Shown in pieces: positions 16,941 to 25,314 of a stretch of DNA of 64,000 bases (position 1 is its first letter; each line of letters begins with the position of its first letter). The stretch spans positions 115,408 to 179,407 of the forward strand of contig NZ_BJVJ01000005.1 in the NCBI RefSeq assembly GCF_007989085.1, in the 5' to 3' direction. The translations under genes and the position numbers were made by a program. Under the pieces are notes generated by a model that worked only from the letters and a program-made list of their open reading frames with translations, ran no database searches and had not been told where the DNA came from. The stretch comes from Pseudonocardia sulfidoxydans NBRC 16205 (lineage in GTDB: Bacteria > Actinomycetota > Actinomycetes > Mycobacteriales > Pseudonocardiaceae).

Positions 16941-18197
16941 TCACGCGGTCGGCCCGGCCCCCAGCGGGAGCGCGTCGGTGGAGGCGACGTCCTTCGGGAA
17001 CACCGTCTTCAGCGTCCCGTTCTGCCACTGCACGAGGATCGGCTTGATGTACTTGTTCGCGCCCGTGGCGTCGAACCCGACCTTGCCCGGCGGGACGGCC
17101 GCGGCCTGGCCCGTCGTGAAGTCGGTGCCCGCCAGGGCGTCACGGATCTTCTGCGGGTCGCACGTCTTGCCCTCGTCCATCACCTGGGCGAGCTCGTAGA
17201 TCGCGGCCCACGACTCGCCGGCCTCCTGCGGCATGAAGGCGTTGTACTTCTGCTGGTACTCCTTCGCCGCGTCGGCGACGCCGGTGAGCGTGACGTCGCC
17301 GTTCCAGGCGGCGGACGCCATGATGCCGTTGGCGCTGTCGCCGAGGGCCTTGGCGAACTGCGGGGCGAGCGCACCGCCGCCACCGGACGTCGCGATCGGG
17401 GTGGTGACGCCACGCGCCCGGATGCCCTTGATGATCAGCGACAGGTCGGAGACGTTGCCGCCCAGCACGATCAGGTCGGCGTTCGCATCGGAGACGCGGT
17501 TGACGATCGCGGTGGCATCCGACAGGCCGTTGGGGAAGGTGACCTGTTCCGCGACCTGCACGCCCTCCTTACCGGCACCGGCGACGACACCGGCGGTCTG
17601 GGCCTTGGTCGAGGCGTCGTCGGAGCCCGCGACGGCCAGGGTGCGCAGCGGCCGGTTCTGCGCCGCGTAGACCCCCTTGGCGTCGGTGACCGTCTCCGAG
17701 CCGAACGCCGACGCCTTCGGCGGGATCTGGAACAGGTACGTGTAGCCCTTGGCCGTCAGGTCGTCGACGAACGACTGTGTGATCAGCGGGACCCTCTTGG
17801 TCTCGGTGGCCACGACCGTCGTCAGCGTCATGCTCGACAGGTAGGACCCGACGACGGCCGAGACGTCGTCGGACTGCAGCAGGTTCTCGGTGACGGTCTT
17901 GGCCTGCCCGGGGTTGTCGGAGCTGGTGTCACCGCTGACGACCTTGATCCTGGCGCCGTCGAGGCCCTTGATCCCGCCCGCGGCGTTGATCTCGTCGGCG
18001 GCGAGCTGCATGCCGTTGAGCGAGTTCTGCCCGTTCTCCGCCCACACCCCCGACAGCGGGTAGGGCGCACCGATGTTGACGGTGTCGCCGCAGTCGAGCG
18101 ACTGCCCGCCCTGGTCCTGGGTGGCGATCCCGCCACACGCGGTGGCGAGTGTGAGCAGGGCGGCGGCCGCTGCCGTCCCGACGATCCTGGTTCTCAT
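16941..18197 (-). CDS. ABC transporter substrate-binding lipoprotein (branched-chain amino acid/LivK type)
   Basis: The 418-residue protein has a lipoprotein signal peptide: MRTRIVG, a hydrophobic stretch, and the lipobox LATAC with Cys about residue 21. A type I periplasmic-binding fold of the LivK family follows (NIGAPYPLSGVWAENG; NAAGGIKG; VVGSYLSS). It delivers an extracellular solute to the LivH/M/G/F permease, whose genes lie at 22.7-26.2 kb; no other binding-protein gene is visible nearby. AAAGGAG precedes ATG 18197. In this family the ligand can be an aromatic acid as well as an amino acid. Confidence 0.88.
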   Translation of the reverse strand: MRTRIVGTAAAAALLTLATACGGIATQDQGGQSLDCGDTVNIGAPYPLSGVWAENGQNSLNGMQLAADEINAAGGIKGLDGARIKVVSGDTSSDNPGQAKTVTENLLQSDDVSAVVGSYLSSMTLTTVVATETKRVPLITQSFVDDLTAKGYTYLFQIPPKASAFGSETVTDAKGVYAAQNRPLRTLAVAGSDDASTKAQTAGVVAGAGKEGVQVAEQVTFPNGLSDATAIVNRVSDANADLIVLGGNVSDLSLIIKGIRARGVTTPIATSGGGGALAPQFAKALGDSANGIMASAAWNGDVTLTGVADAAKEYQQKYNAFMPQEAGESWAAIYELAQVMDEGKTCDPQKIRDALAGTDFTTGQAAAVPPGKVGFDATGANKYIKPILVQWQNGTLKTVFPKDVASTDALPLGAGPTA

Positions 18198-19093
18198 CGC
18201 GTCTCCTTTGACGTGGCCGCCGCCGCGGGGGCGTCGGTGATGAGCGTGCGGAGGAAGGTCAGCGAGGCCGCGAGCCGTTCGCGCTGGTCGGCGACGCCGG
18301 GGTGGTTGTCCAGGCCCTCGACGGAGAGCCGGTACGGCTCGGCGCGGTCGGCGGATCCCGCCAGCACGCCGACGAGCGAGGTGAGGTCGGCGACCCCTTC
18401 GCCCGGGTAGCACCACTGCACGTCGAACCCGCGCCGGTGGAAGCGGTCCTGCACGTAGCGCGAGACGAGCCGGAAGTCCTTCACGTGACCCGACGGCGCG
18501 AGCGGGGCGAGCCGGGTGATCACCGGCAGCGGGTCCTGCAGCGACGAGATGGGGTTGATCAGGTCGAGGAACACCCCGACCCGGTCGGAGCCGACACCGG
18601 CGATGATCTCGGCGTACTCGTCGGCCGTGAAGTCGGAGTGGTTCTCCAGCAGGATCTGCACGTCGCCGGGGACCTCGTCGACGGCGCGGCGCAGCGTGTC
18701 GGTGACGTAGCGCTGCTCGGCAGCGATGAGCCCGGGTTCGTCGAACAGTTCGGCGCGGTAGAACCCGGAGGAGACGCGGGCGAACGGGCTGCCGATGGTC
18801 TCGGCGAGGGCGACCCACGCGGTGATGCGCTCGACGCCGCCGTCGACGGTGTCCCCGTTGCCGACGCGGCCGACGACGTCGCCGGACAGCGTGATGCCCA
18901 GCCCCAGGTCGTCGGCGAGCGCGCGCAGGCCCACCAGGGCGGCGGTGTCGCGCTCGCGCACGTGCACGGCGTTGAACTGCACGAACGCGTAGCCGAGGTC
19001 GGCGATCTCGCGCAGCACGTCCTCGAGGGAGATCTCACCGGCCGCGAGGCGGCAGTGGTAGGAGAGCGTGTCGACGCCCAGGACGATGTCCAC
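18194..19093 (-). CDS. Sugar phosphate isomerase/epimerase-like TIM-barrel protein
   Basis: The 299-residue protein belongs to the xylose-isomerase-like AP endonuclease 2 superfamily. Metal-ligand segments appear in order: ILLENHSDF (Glu), GVFLDLINPI (Asp), HVKDF (His/Asp) and SVEGLDN (Glu). Members isomerise or dehydrate sugars, inosose or keto-acids. AGAGGA precedes the GTG at 19093, and its stop overlaps the start of the lipoprotein gene (ATGA). Exact substrate unknown. Confidence 0.82.
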   Translation of the reverse strand: MDIVLGVDTLSYHCRLAAGEISLEDVLREIADLGYAFVQFNAVHVRERDTAALVGLRALADDLGLGITLSGDVVGRVGNGDTVDGGVERITAWVALAETIGSPFARVSSGFYRAELFDEPGLIAAEQRYVTDTLRRAVDEVPGDVQILLENHSDFTADEYAEIIAGVGSDRVGVFLDLINPISSLQDPLPVITRLAPLAPSGHVKDFRLVSRYVQDRFHRRGFDVQWCYPGEGVADLTSLVGVLAGSADRAEPYRLSVEGLDNHPGVADQRERLAASLTFLRTLITDAPAAAATSKETR

Positions 19094-19103
19094 CGTGGTC
19101 CTC

Positions 19104-20111
19104 TCAGGTTCGGAGCCAGTCGCGCACCGAGCCCGCGACGGCGTCGGGGCCGGGCAGCAGGCCGGCGACCAGACTGGGCGCCGCGGGCACCCGGGTGTCG
19201 GGCAGACCGAGACGCAGCGGCGGCACCCGCAGCGGGACGCCCCGGCCGGCGACACGGGCGACGACCTCGGCGCCGAACCCGCCCGTCACGTTCGCCTCGT
19301 GCACGACGGCCAGCGCCCCGGTGCGCGTGGCGCTCGCGACGATCTCGTCGGTCGGGAAGGGGTTGAGCCACACCGTCTCCAGCACCTCCAGGGAGATGCC
19401 CTCGTCGGCGAGGCCGGCCGCGGCCGCCAGTACGCGGGCGGTCATCGCGCCCCAGGTGACGACGGTGGCGTCGCTGCCCTCGCGGCGCACCCGCAGCCCG
19501 CCGGGCGTCTGGACGGGCCCGCCCAGCGCCACCGGCCCCTTCCCCGCCGGGTACAGGGTCCGGTTCTCGATCACGAGCACCGGGTCGTCGCTCGCGACGG
19601 CGGCGACGAGCAGGTCGTAGGCGTCCTGCGCGGTCCACGGCATGCACACCCGCAGGCCCGGGACGTGCAGGAACAGCGCCTCCAGGCTCTGGCTGTGCTG
19701 GGCGCACGCACCGGGTGCGCTGCCCTGCTGGGTGCGGATCGTGACCGGTGCGGTGAGCTCGCCGCGGCTGACGTAGCGCACGTTGGCGAGCTGGTTGACG
19801 ACCTGGTCGAACGCGACGAGGGAGAAGTCCACCCACATGATCTCGACGATCGGGCGCCGCCCCAGCATCGCCGCCCCGACCGCGGAGCCGAGGATCGCGG
19901 ACTCGCTGATGGGGGTGTCGAAGACGCGGTCGCCGAAGTCGCGGCGCAGCCCGCGGGTGACGCCGAAGACGCCGCCGGGCTTGGCGATGTCCTCGCCGTA
20001 GAGCAGCGTGTCGGGACGCTCGTCGAGGCAGCGGCGCAGCGCGGCGTTGACGGCCTCGCCGTACGTCAGCTCCCTGGCCTCCGGGCGCGCTGCCACGGAC
20101 GTGTCAGGCAT
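19104..20111 (-). CDS. 2-oxoacid (acetoin-type) dehydrogenase E1 component, beta subunit
   Basis: The 335-residue protein is a transketolase-like E1 beta subunit. LTYGEAVNAALRRCL, LLYGEDIAKPGGVFGVTRGL, FDTPISESAILGSAVGAAMLG and the C-terminal transketolase domain (LEVLETVWLNPFPTDEI) are typical. With the alpha subunit upstream (8-base overlap) it would form the ThDP-dependent E1 heterotetramer of an acetoin, branched-chain or related 2-oxoacid dehydrogenase. No E2 or E3 gene is found in the window, so it must either use partners encoded elsewhere or act in a different reaction. Confidence 0.9.
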   Translation of the reverse strand: MPDTSVAARPEARELTYGEAVNAALRRCLDERPDTLLYGEDIAKPGGVFGVTRGLRRDFGDRVFDTPISESAILGSAVGAAMLGRRPIVEIMWVDFSLVAFDQVVNQLANVRYVSRGELTAPVTIRTQQGSAPGACAQHSQSLEALFLHVPGLRVCMPWTAQDAYDLLVAAVASDDPVLVIENRTLYPAGKGPVALGGPVQTPGGLRVRREGSDATVVTWGAMTARVLAAAAGLADEGISLEVLETVWLNPFPTDEIVASATRTGALAVVHEANVTGGFGAEVVARVAGRGVPLRVPPLRLGLPDTRVPAAPSLVAGLLPGPDAVAGSVRDWLRT

Positions 20112-21054
20112 AGAGGTGCTCCTTCGCGGTCGCGGGGTCGGCGGGCGGCGCGGCGAGCGCCACGGCCGACGCCGCGTCCATCTCCTCGCGGGCGGCGCGC
20201 TCGGTGCCGGCGATCTCGTCGTCGGGGACCCCGGCGTCGCGCAGGCGCCGCGTCAGCAGGGCGACGGGCTCGTTCTCGGCGTCACGTTCGCGCTCGCCGG
20301 GACGGCGGTACTGGTCGGCGTCGCCGATGTAGTGGCCGACGAGCCGCTGCGTCATGGCCTCGACCAGCGTCGGGCCGCCGCCCTCGCGGGCCACCTCGAA
20401 CGCGTCGCCGAGGCGGTCGCGGACCTGCTCGGGGTCGTTGCCGTCGATGCGTTCGCCGGGCATCCCGTAGCCGGCGGCGCGCCGCCACAGCTGCGGCTCG
20501 CCGACCATCTCGTCGATCGCGGTGAGCTCGGACCACGAGTTGTTCTCGCACAGGAACACCACGGGCAGCGAGAACGCGGCGGCGAAGTTCATCGCCTCGT
20601 GCACGGCGCCCTGGTTCATCGCGCCGTCGCCGAACACGGTGAGCGCGACGCGGTCGGTGCCGTCGTGGCGGCCGGCGAGCGCCGCGCCGCACGCGATCGG
20701 GGCGCCCGCGCCGACGATGCTGTTCTCGCCGAAGAACCGGTAGCCGGGGGCGGTGAGGTGCGCCGACCCGCCGCGGCCGCCGTTGATGCCGGTGGCGCGG
20801 CCGAGGATCTCGGCGAACAGCTTCTCCGGCTCCACCCCGCACGCGATGGCCCAGGAGTGGCCGCGGTAGGTGGCGAACACGGCGTCGTCGGGGCCGATGA
20901 GGCAGGACGCGCCGACGGCGACGCCCTCCTGGCCGATGCCCAGGTGGATCGAGCCGACGGCGTCACCGGCGAGCCGCAGCTCCCGGACCCGCTCCTCGAA
21001 GGCGCGCATCCGCCAGACCTGACGCAGGTCGGCGAGCGGCTGACTGCCGTCCAT
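20104..21054 (-). CDS. 2-oxoacid (acetoin-type) dehydrogenase E1 component, alpha subunit
   Basis: The 316-residue E1 alpha has SIHLGIGQEGVAVGA, ATYRGHSWAIACGV and the ThDP/Mg motif GDGAMNQGAVHEAMNFAAAFSLP with the closing ENN (residues about 142-170). The phosphorylation-loop region (VGHYIGDADQYR) resembles acetoin and 2-oxoisovalerate dehydrogenases. It is the first gene of the block running down to the lipoprotein gene. AGAGGACAGAG precedes ATG 21054, and palindrome copy B lies just upstream. Confidence 0.9.
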   Translation of the reverse strand: MDGSQPLADLRQVWRMRAFEERVRELRLAGDAVGSIHLGIGQEGVAVGASCLIGPDDAVFATYRGHSWAIACGVEPEKLFAEILGRATGINGGRGGSAHLTAPGYRFFGENSIVGAGAPIACGAALAGRHDGTDRVALTVFGDGAMNQGAVHEAMNFAAAFSLPVVFLCENNSWSELTAIDEMVGEPQLWRRAAGYGMPGERIDGNDPEQVRDRLGDAFEVAREGGGPTLVEAMTQRLVGHYIGDADQYRRPGERERDAENEPVALLTRRLRDAGVPDDEIAGTERAAREEMDAASAVALAAPPADPATAKEHLYA

Positions 21055-21080
21055 CTCTGTCCTGTCCTCTCATGTCCGCT

Positions 21081-21120
21081 GTGAGCGGCAATAGTCGCTA
21101 TGGCGACTATTGCCGCTCAC
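21081..21120. repeat. 40-bp palindromic repeat, copy B
   Basis: Arms GTGAGCGGCAATAGTCGC and its complement around TATG. Compared with copy A two stem positions are changed on both arms (T to C with A to G, and G to A with C to T), keeping the pairing. It begins 8 bases after the stop of the SDR gene at 21128 and lies upstream of the E1 alpha gene, so it would separate the two minus-strand units. Confidence 0.88.
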
Positions 21121-21127
21121 AAGGGCG

Positions 21128-21949
21128 TCAGCCCGTGGCGAGGCTCTGGCCGCCGTCGACGGCCAGGGCGACGCCGGTGATGAAGGCCGCCTCGTCGGAG
21201 GCCAGGAAGAGCGCGGCGTTGGCGACGTCCCAGGCGGTGCCCATCGTGTTGCGCAGCGGGACGTGGGAGTTGCGCTCGGCGTAGACGTCCTCGCGGGTGC
21301 GCCCGCCGAGACCGACGCGGTTCTCGATCGCCATCGGGGTGTCCATCAGGCCGGGCAGGATCGCGTTGGCCCGGATCCCGTACTGCGCGTTGGTGATCGC
21401 GATGTGCTCGGTGAGCGTCACGACCCCGGCCTTGGAGGTGCGGTAGGTGACGAAAGGGTAGTTGATCTGGGCGGCGATCGAGGAGATGTTGGTGATGACG
21501 CCGCCGCGCGGCTGGTCGCGCATGACCCGGATGGCGTGCTTGCAGGTCATCACCATGCCCTGCAGGTTCACCGCGGTGATGCGGGCGAACGCGTCGGCCT
21601 CGATGTCGGCGACGGGGGCGTCCCCGCCGGCGATGGAGATGCCGACGTTGTTGTGCAGGATGTCGAGGCTGCCCCACCGCTGCGCACAGGCGGCGACGGC
21701 CGCGGCGACCTCGTCCTCGATGGTGACGTCGGCGGCGATCGCGACGGCCTCGCCGCCCTCACCGGTGATCTGCTTCACGGTGTCCTCGGCGGCGGCGAGG
21801 TCACGGTCGGCGACGAGCACCTTCGCGCCCTCCCGGGCGAGCAGCACCGACGTCGCGCGCCCGTTGCCGGCGGTCTGTCCCGGCGTCTGGCCGCCGCCCA
21901 TCACGAGCGCCGCCCTGCCCGCCACCCTGCCGGTTCCCGGCTGTGCCAT
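21128..21949 (-). CDS. SDR-family oxidoreductase
   Basis: The 273-residue SDR has an extended glycine loop (MGGGQTPGQTAGNGRA), HNNVG, catalytic Ser in NISSIAA, and YRTSK. Its length and loop match the SDR at 11611-12435, so the two look like paralogs acting on related intermediates. It has its own promoter region, shared with the divergent carboxymuconolactone-decarboxylase-family gene, and ends next to palindrome copy B. Confidence 0.87.
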   Translation of the reverse strand: MAQPGTGRVAGRAALVMGGGQTPGQTAGNGRATSVLLAREGAKVLVADRDLAAAEDTVKQITGEGGEAVAIAADVTIEDEVAAAVAACAQRWGSLDILHNNVGISIAGGDAPVADIEADAFARITAVNLQGMVMTCKHAIRVMRDQPRGGVITNISSIAAQINYPFVTYRTSKAGVVTLTEHIAITNAQYGIRANAILPGLMDTPMAIENRVGLGGRTREDVYAERNSHVPLRNTMGTAWDVANAALFLASDEAAFITGVALAVDGGQSLATG

Positions 21950-22142
21950 CGCCGACCCCTTCGTCGATCTCGCACCGACAAATTCAAATAGTGAATACTT
22001 GCGTCAATTCGTGAACGACGGTAATCATGGGCCGTCGCCCCGTCAACACCGCCGGGGCACCCGCGGGAACCCGGCGCCGACCAGCGGTCCGACGGTCGTG
22101 GAGCACCCCCGCGGACACCCCGGACCGCCACACGGAGCGACG
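21950..22142. promoter_or_regulatory. Divergent promoter region with inverted repeat
   Basis: This 193-base gap separates the minus SDR and the + CMD-family gene and is visibly richer in A and T near 21980-22010. It contains the perfect inverted repeat ATTCA-AATAG-TGAAT (21982-21996) and a weaker related element CAATTCGTGAAC a little downstream. These could be binding sites of one of the cluster regulators. No clear -35/-10 pair could be fixed. Confidence 0.45.
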
Positions 22143-22703
22143 ATGGCACTGGTGCCCTATCTGTCCGAGTCGGACCTCGCGGAGACCGATCGCGAACTGC
22201 TCGGCAGGCCGATCAACCTCTTCCGCGGGCTCGCCAACAGCCCCGACGGGCTGCGGCACTTCCAGGTCCTCGGCCAGTGGATCCGGCACGGGTGCGAGCT
22301 CGACCCACGGCTGCGCGAGCTGGCGATCCTGCAGGTCGGATACCTGACCGCGAGCCCCTACGAATGGAGCCACCACGTCAAGATCGGGCACGACTTCGGC
22401 GTCACCGACGACGACGTCACCCAGCTCGTCAGGGCGAGCAACGGCGAGGAGCACGCCCTCGGCGAGCTGGAGACGCTCGTGACCACCGGCGCCCGGGAGG
22501 TCACCGCGGACCGGTCGATGAGCCCGGCCACCTGGTCGGCACTGGAGACCCGACTCGGTCGGGCCCGGCTGGTCGACCTGGTGATCGTGGCGTCGTTCTA
22601 CAGCGCGGTGATCCGCATCCTCGCAACGCTGCAGATCGACGTCGAACCCGACTACGCGGGGTACCTGGAGCAGTTCCCGCTGCCGGAGAAGCCCCTCGCG
22701 TGA
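22143..22703 (+). CDS. Carboxymuconolactone decarboxylase (CMD) family protein
   Basis: The 186-residue all-helical protein has ELAILQVGYLTASPYEWSHHVKIGHDFGV, the CMD-domain core with YEW-HH in place of the CxxC of AhpD peroxidases, so it is not expected to act as a disulfide reductase. Related proteins occur widely beside catabolic SDRs; the exact reaction is usually unknown. GGAGCGACG precedes the ATG at 22143. It is convergent with livF across a strong hairpin. Confidence 0.8.
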   Translation: MALVPYLSESDLAETDRELLGRPINLFRGLANSPDGLRHFQVLGQWIRHGCELDPRLRELAILQVGYLTASPYEWSHHVKIGHDFGVTDDDVTQLVRASNGEEHALGELETLVTTGAREVTADRSMSPATWSALETRLGRARLVDLVIVASFYSAVIRILATLQIDVEPDYAGYLEQFPLPEKPLA

Positions 22704-22709
22704 GAGCCG

Positions 22710-22744
22710 GTGGCGGGCCCGTCCCCCGATCGGGCCCGCCACCG
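22710..22744. terminator. Bidirectional hairpin terminator
   Basis: GGTGGCGGGCCCG (22710-22722) and CGGGCCCGCCACC (22732-22744) form a perfect 13-bp stem with a 9-base loop. It lies between the convergent CMD-family gene and livF and could serve both. Confidence 0.8.
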
Positions 22745-22756
22745 CCCGCCACCTGC

Positions 22757-23515
22757 TCACAGGCCCAGGTAGGCGCGTTGCAGGTACTCACTGCCACCGA
22801 GCTCCTCGCGGGTCCCCGTGAAGGTGACCTCGCCCGTCGTGAGCACGATCGCGCGCTCGATGACCTCGAGGGCCTGCGTCGCGTTCTGCTCGATGAGCAG
22901 GATCGAGACGCCGAGCTCGCGGTGGATCGCCGCGAGCCGGTCGAACATCTCCTCGACGATCACCGGCGCCAGCCCCAGTGACGGCTCGTCGAGCATCAAC
23001 AGCCGCGGTGCCAGCATCAGCGCGCGGCCCACCGCGAGCATCTGCTGCTCGCCGCCCGAGAGCGACCCCGCGAGCTGCGTCGCCCGCTCCTCGAGCCGCG
23101 GGAACAGCGTGAACACCTCGTCGAGCAGCTCGGCGCGCGACCGGTCGGCCGGCGTCGCACAGGCCCCGAGCGCGAGGTTGTCCTGCACCGACAACGACGG
23201 GAACACCCGCCGCCGTTCCGGCACGTGCGCCAGTCCCGTCGCCGGGATGCGGTGGGCGGGAGTGCCGACGAGCTCGGTGTCGCCGAGCCGGATCGACCCC
23301 GCCGCCGGGCGCTCGAGCCCCGACACCGCCTTGAGCAGCGTCGACTTGCCCGCCCCGTTCGCGCCGAGCACGCCCATGAACTCGCCGGGCCGCAGCTCGA
23401 AGGAGACGTCGACGAGCGCGCGGATGTTGCCGTAGTCGACCGAGAGGTTCTGCACGCGCAGCGACGCCGGGCTGGAGTCGCGCGCGGCCACGGCCGGACG
23501 CCAGGGCCATCTCAT
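22757..23515 (-). CDS. livF: Branched-chain amino acid-type ABC transporter ATP-binding protein LivF
   Basis: The 252-residue ATPase has Walker A GANGAGKST, signature LSGGEQQ, Walker B LLMLDEPSLGL and the switch region ILLIEQN. Length and C-terminus (EYLQRAYLGL) are those of LivF. It pairs with LivG on the cytoplasmic face of the LivHM channel. About 18 residues precede the ABC domain. ATG overlaps the LivG stop (ATGA at 23512-23515). Last gene of the liv operon. Confidence 0.92.
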   Translation of the reverse strand: MRWPWRPAVAARDSSPASLRVQNLSVDYGNIRALVDVSFELRPGEFMGVLGANGAGKSTLLKAVSGLERPAAGSIRLGDTELVGTPAHRIPATGLAHVPERRRVFPSLSVQDNLALGACATPADRSRAELLDEVFTLFPRLEERATQLAGSLSGGEQQMLAVGRALMLAPRLLMLDEPSLGLAPVIVEEMFDRLAAIHRELGVSILLIEQNATQALEVIERAIVLTTGEVTFTGTREELGGSEYLQRAYLGL

Positions 23516-24258
23516 GCCGGTTCCCCCAGGTTCTGTGCGGCGCTGCGGCCGAGGTAGGCCTCGACGACCCGCGGGTCGCGCATGACCTCCCGGGGTGGGC
23601 CCTCGGCGATCCGCACGCCGTGGTCGAGGACGAGGACGCGGTGGCTCAGCTCCATGATCACCCGCAGGACGTGCTCGATGACGATCGTGGTGAGGCCGTC
23701 GCCGTTGAGCGCCTTGATGACGCCGATGAGGTCGCGCGTCTCGGCCTGGTTGAGCCCGCTCATCATCTCGTCGAGCAGCAACAGCCTGGGACGCAACGCG
23801 AGCGCGCGGGCGATCTCGACCTTCTTCTGGTCGGCGAGCGGCAGCTCCTCGACGCGGATCCGGCGCAGCGCCGTCATCCCCAGCAGCTCGGCGACCTCGT
23901 CGGCGCGCGCGTGGGCCGCGGCCATCGACGGGCACACGGTGCTCGCCGACAGCGTCACGTTCTCCCGCACGGTCATCGCCTTGAACAGCCGCACCGACTG
24001 GAACGTCCGGGCGATGCCCAGGCGCGCGACGCGTTCCGGTGGTTTGCCGCTGACCAGCTCGTCGCCGATCCGGATGCTGCCCGACGTCGGGCGGACGGCA
24101 CCGGCGACGGCGTTGAACATCGTCGTCTTGCCCGCGCCGTTGGGGCCGATGATGCCCAGCAGCTCGCCCTCGTCGACGGTGAAGTGGACGTCGTTGACGG
24201 CGACGAGGCCGCCGAAGCGGACGGTCAGGCCCTCGACACGCAGCAGTGGTCCCGGCAC
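23512..24258 (-). CDS. livG: Branched-chain amino acid-type ABC transporter ATP-binding protein LivG
   Basis: The 248-residue ATPase has Walker A GPNGAGKTT, a LivG-type insertion after it, Walker B LLLLDEMMSGLN and IEHVLRVIM. The usual LSxGxQ signature is degenerate here (LPLADQKKVEIARAL), which occurs in some LivG proteins. It starts with GTG three bases after the livM stop. With LivF it powers import of the solute bound by the lipoprotein at 16941. Confidence 0.92.
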   Translation of the reverse strand: MPGPLLRVEGLTVRFGGLVAVNDVHFTVDEGELLGIIGPNGAGKTTMFNAVAGAVRPTSGSIRIGDELVSGKPPERVARLGIARTFQSVRLFKAMTVRENVTLSASTVCPSMAAAHARADEVAELLGMTALRRIRVEELPLADQKKVEIARALALRPRLLLLDEMMSGLNQAETRDLIGVIKALNGDGLTTIVIEHVLRVIMELSHRVLVLDHGVRIAEGPPREVMRDPRVVEAYLGRSAAQNLGEPA

Positions 24259-24261
24259 GGC

Positions 24262-25314
24262 TCAGCCCGCCTCTCTGCTCGTGGGGACGGCCGCGGCCGG
24301 CTCGAGGTCCGGTACCTGTGGTGGCGCGCCACCCGCGGGCGGGCGCGGACGCCGGCGCCGCATGCGCATCGACATGATCCCGCGCGGCTCGATCCAGAGG
24401 ATCACGAGCACGACGAGGGCGTAGACGACGAGGTTGAACCCGGCCGGGTAGGCCGACAGCGACGAGTTGAGCAGCTGCTGCAGCGGCACCAGGATCACCG
24501 CGCCGACGACCGGCCCCCACAGCTTGCCCGCGCCACCGACGAACGCGATGACCGCGATCTGGGTGGCGAGGGTCGCGCCGAACGCGCTGTCGGGGTCGAT
24601 GAACCCGACGTACTGCATGTAGACCGACCCGGCCAGCGCGGCGGGCACCGCGCTGATGGCCAGCCCGGTGAGCTTGACCTGGAACGCCAGCACGCCGGAG
24701 GCCTGCGCGGCCTCCTGGTCGGCCTGGATCGCGCGCAGCTGCAGACCCAGCCGCGACCGCAGCACCAGCCAGGTCGCGACGAACGCGAGCGCGGCCAGGA
24801 CCATCGCGATCCAGTAGAAGGTCACCTTGTTCTCGAAGGAGAACTCTCCCGGCGCGTCGCCGAGCAGCGGCAGGGTCAGGCCGACCTCGCCGCCGGTGAA
24901 GCCCTCGTAGTGCCCGGTGAGGATCGCGAACACCAGCGTGAGCGCGAACGTCGCCAGGGAGAAGTAGATGCCCCGCAACCGCAGCGTGACCGCGCCGAGC
25001 AGGACCGCGAGCACCACCGCGACGACGACGCCGAGCAGCATCCCCAGGTAGGCGTTGAGGTGGTAATGGACCTGCAGGATCGCCGTCGTGTAGGCACCGA
25101 GGCCGAAGAAGATGCTGTGCCCGAACGAGATCTGGCCGCCGAACCCGCTGATGACGTTCCAGCCCAGCGAGGCGGCCATGAAGATCAGGCTCAGCGTCGC
25201 GACGCTGAGCACGAAGTTGGTCTGGATGAACCACAGCGGCAGGCTCGCGACCAGGACGAGCACGACGATGCCCAGGCCGCCGGTGGAGCGCAGCCGGCGC
25301 GTCACGGCGTTCAC
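24262..25314 (-). CDS. livM: Branched-chain amino acid-type ABC transporter permease LivM
   Basis: The 350-residue membrane protein has about 8-9 hydrophobic segments, the conserved GFGGQISFGHSIFFGLGAYTTA motif and the late EPRGIMSMRMRRR. The proline- and arginine-rich tail of about 40 residues is longer than usual. GTG overlaps the LivH stop (GTGA at 25311-25314). It forms the translocation channel with LivH. Confidence 0.92.
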   Translation of the reverse strand: MNAVTRRLRSTGGLGIVVLVLVASLPLWFIQTNFVLSVATLSLIFMAASLGWNVISGFGGQISFGHSIFFGLGAYTTAILQVHYHLNAYLGMLLGVVVAVVLAVLLGAVTLRLRGIYFSLATFALTLVFAILTGHYEGFTGGEVGLTLPLLGDAPGEFSFENKVTFYWIAMVLAALAFVATWLVLRSRLGLQLRAIQADQEAAQASGVLAFQVKLTGLAISAVPAALAGSVYMQYVGFIDPDSAFGATLATQIAVIAFVGGAGKLWGPVVGAVILVPLQQLLNSSLSAYPAGFNLVVYALVVLVILWIEPRGIMSMRMRRRRPRPPAGGAPPQVPDLEPAAAVPTSREAG

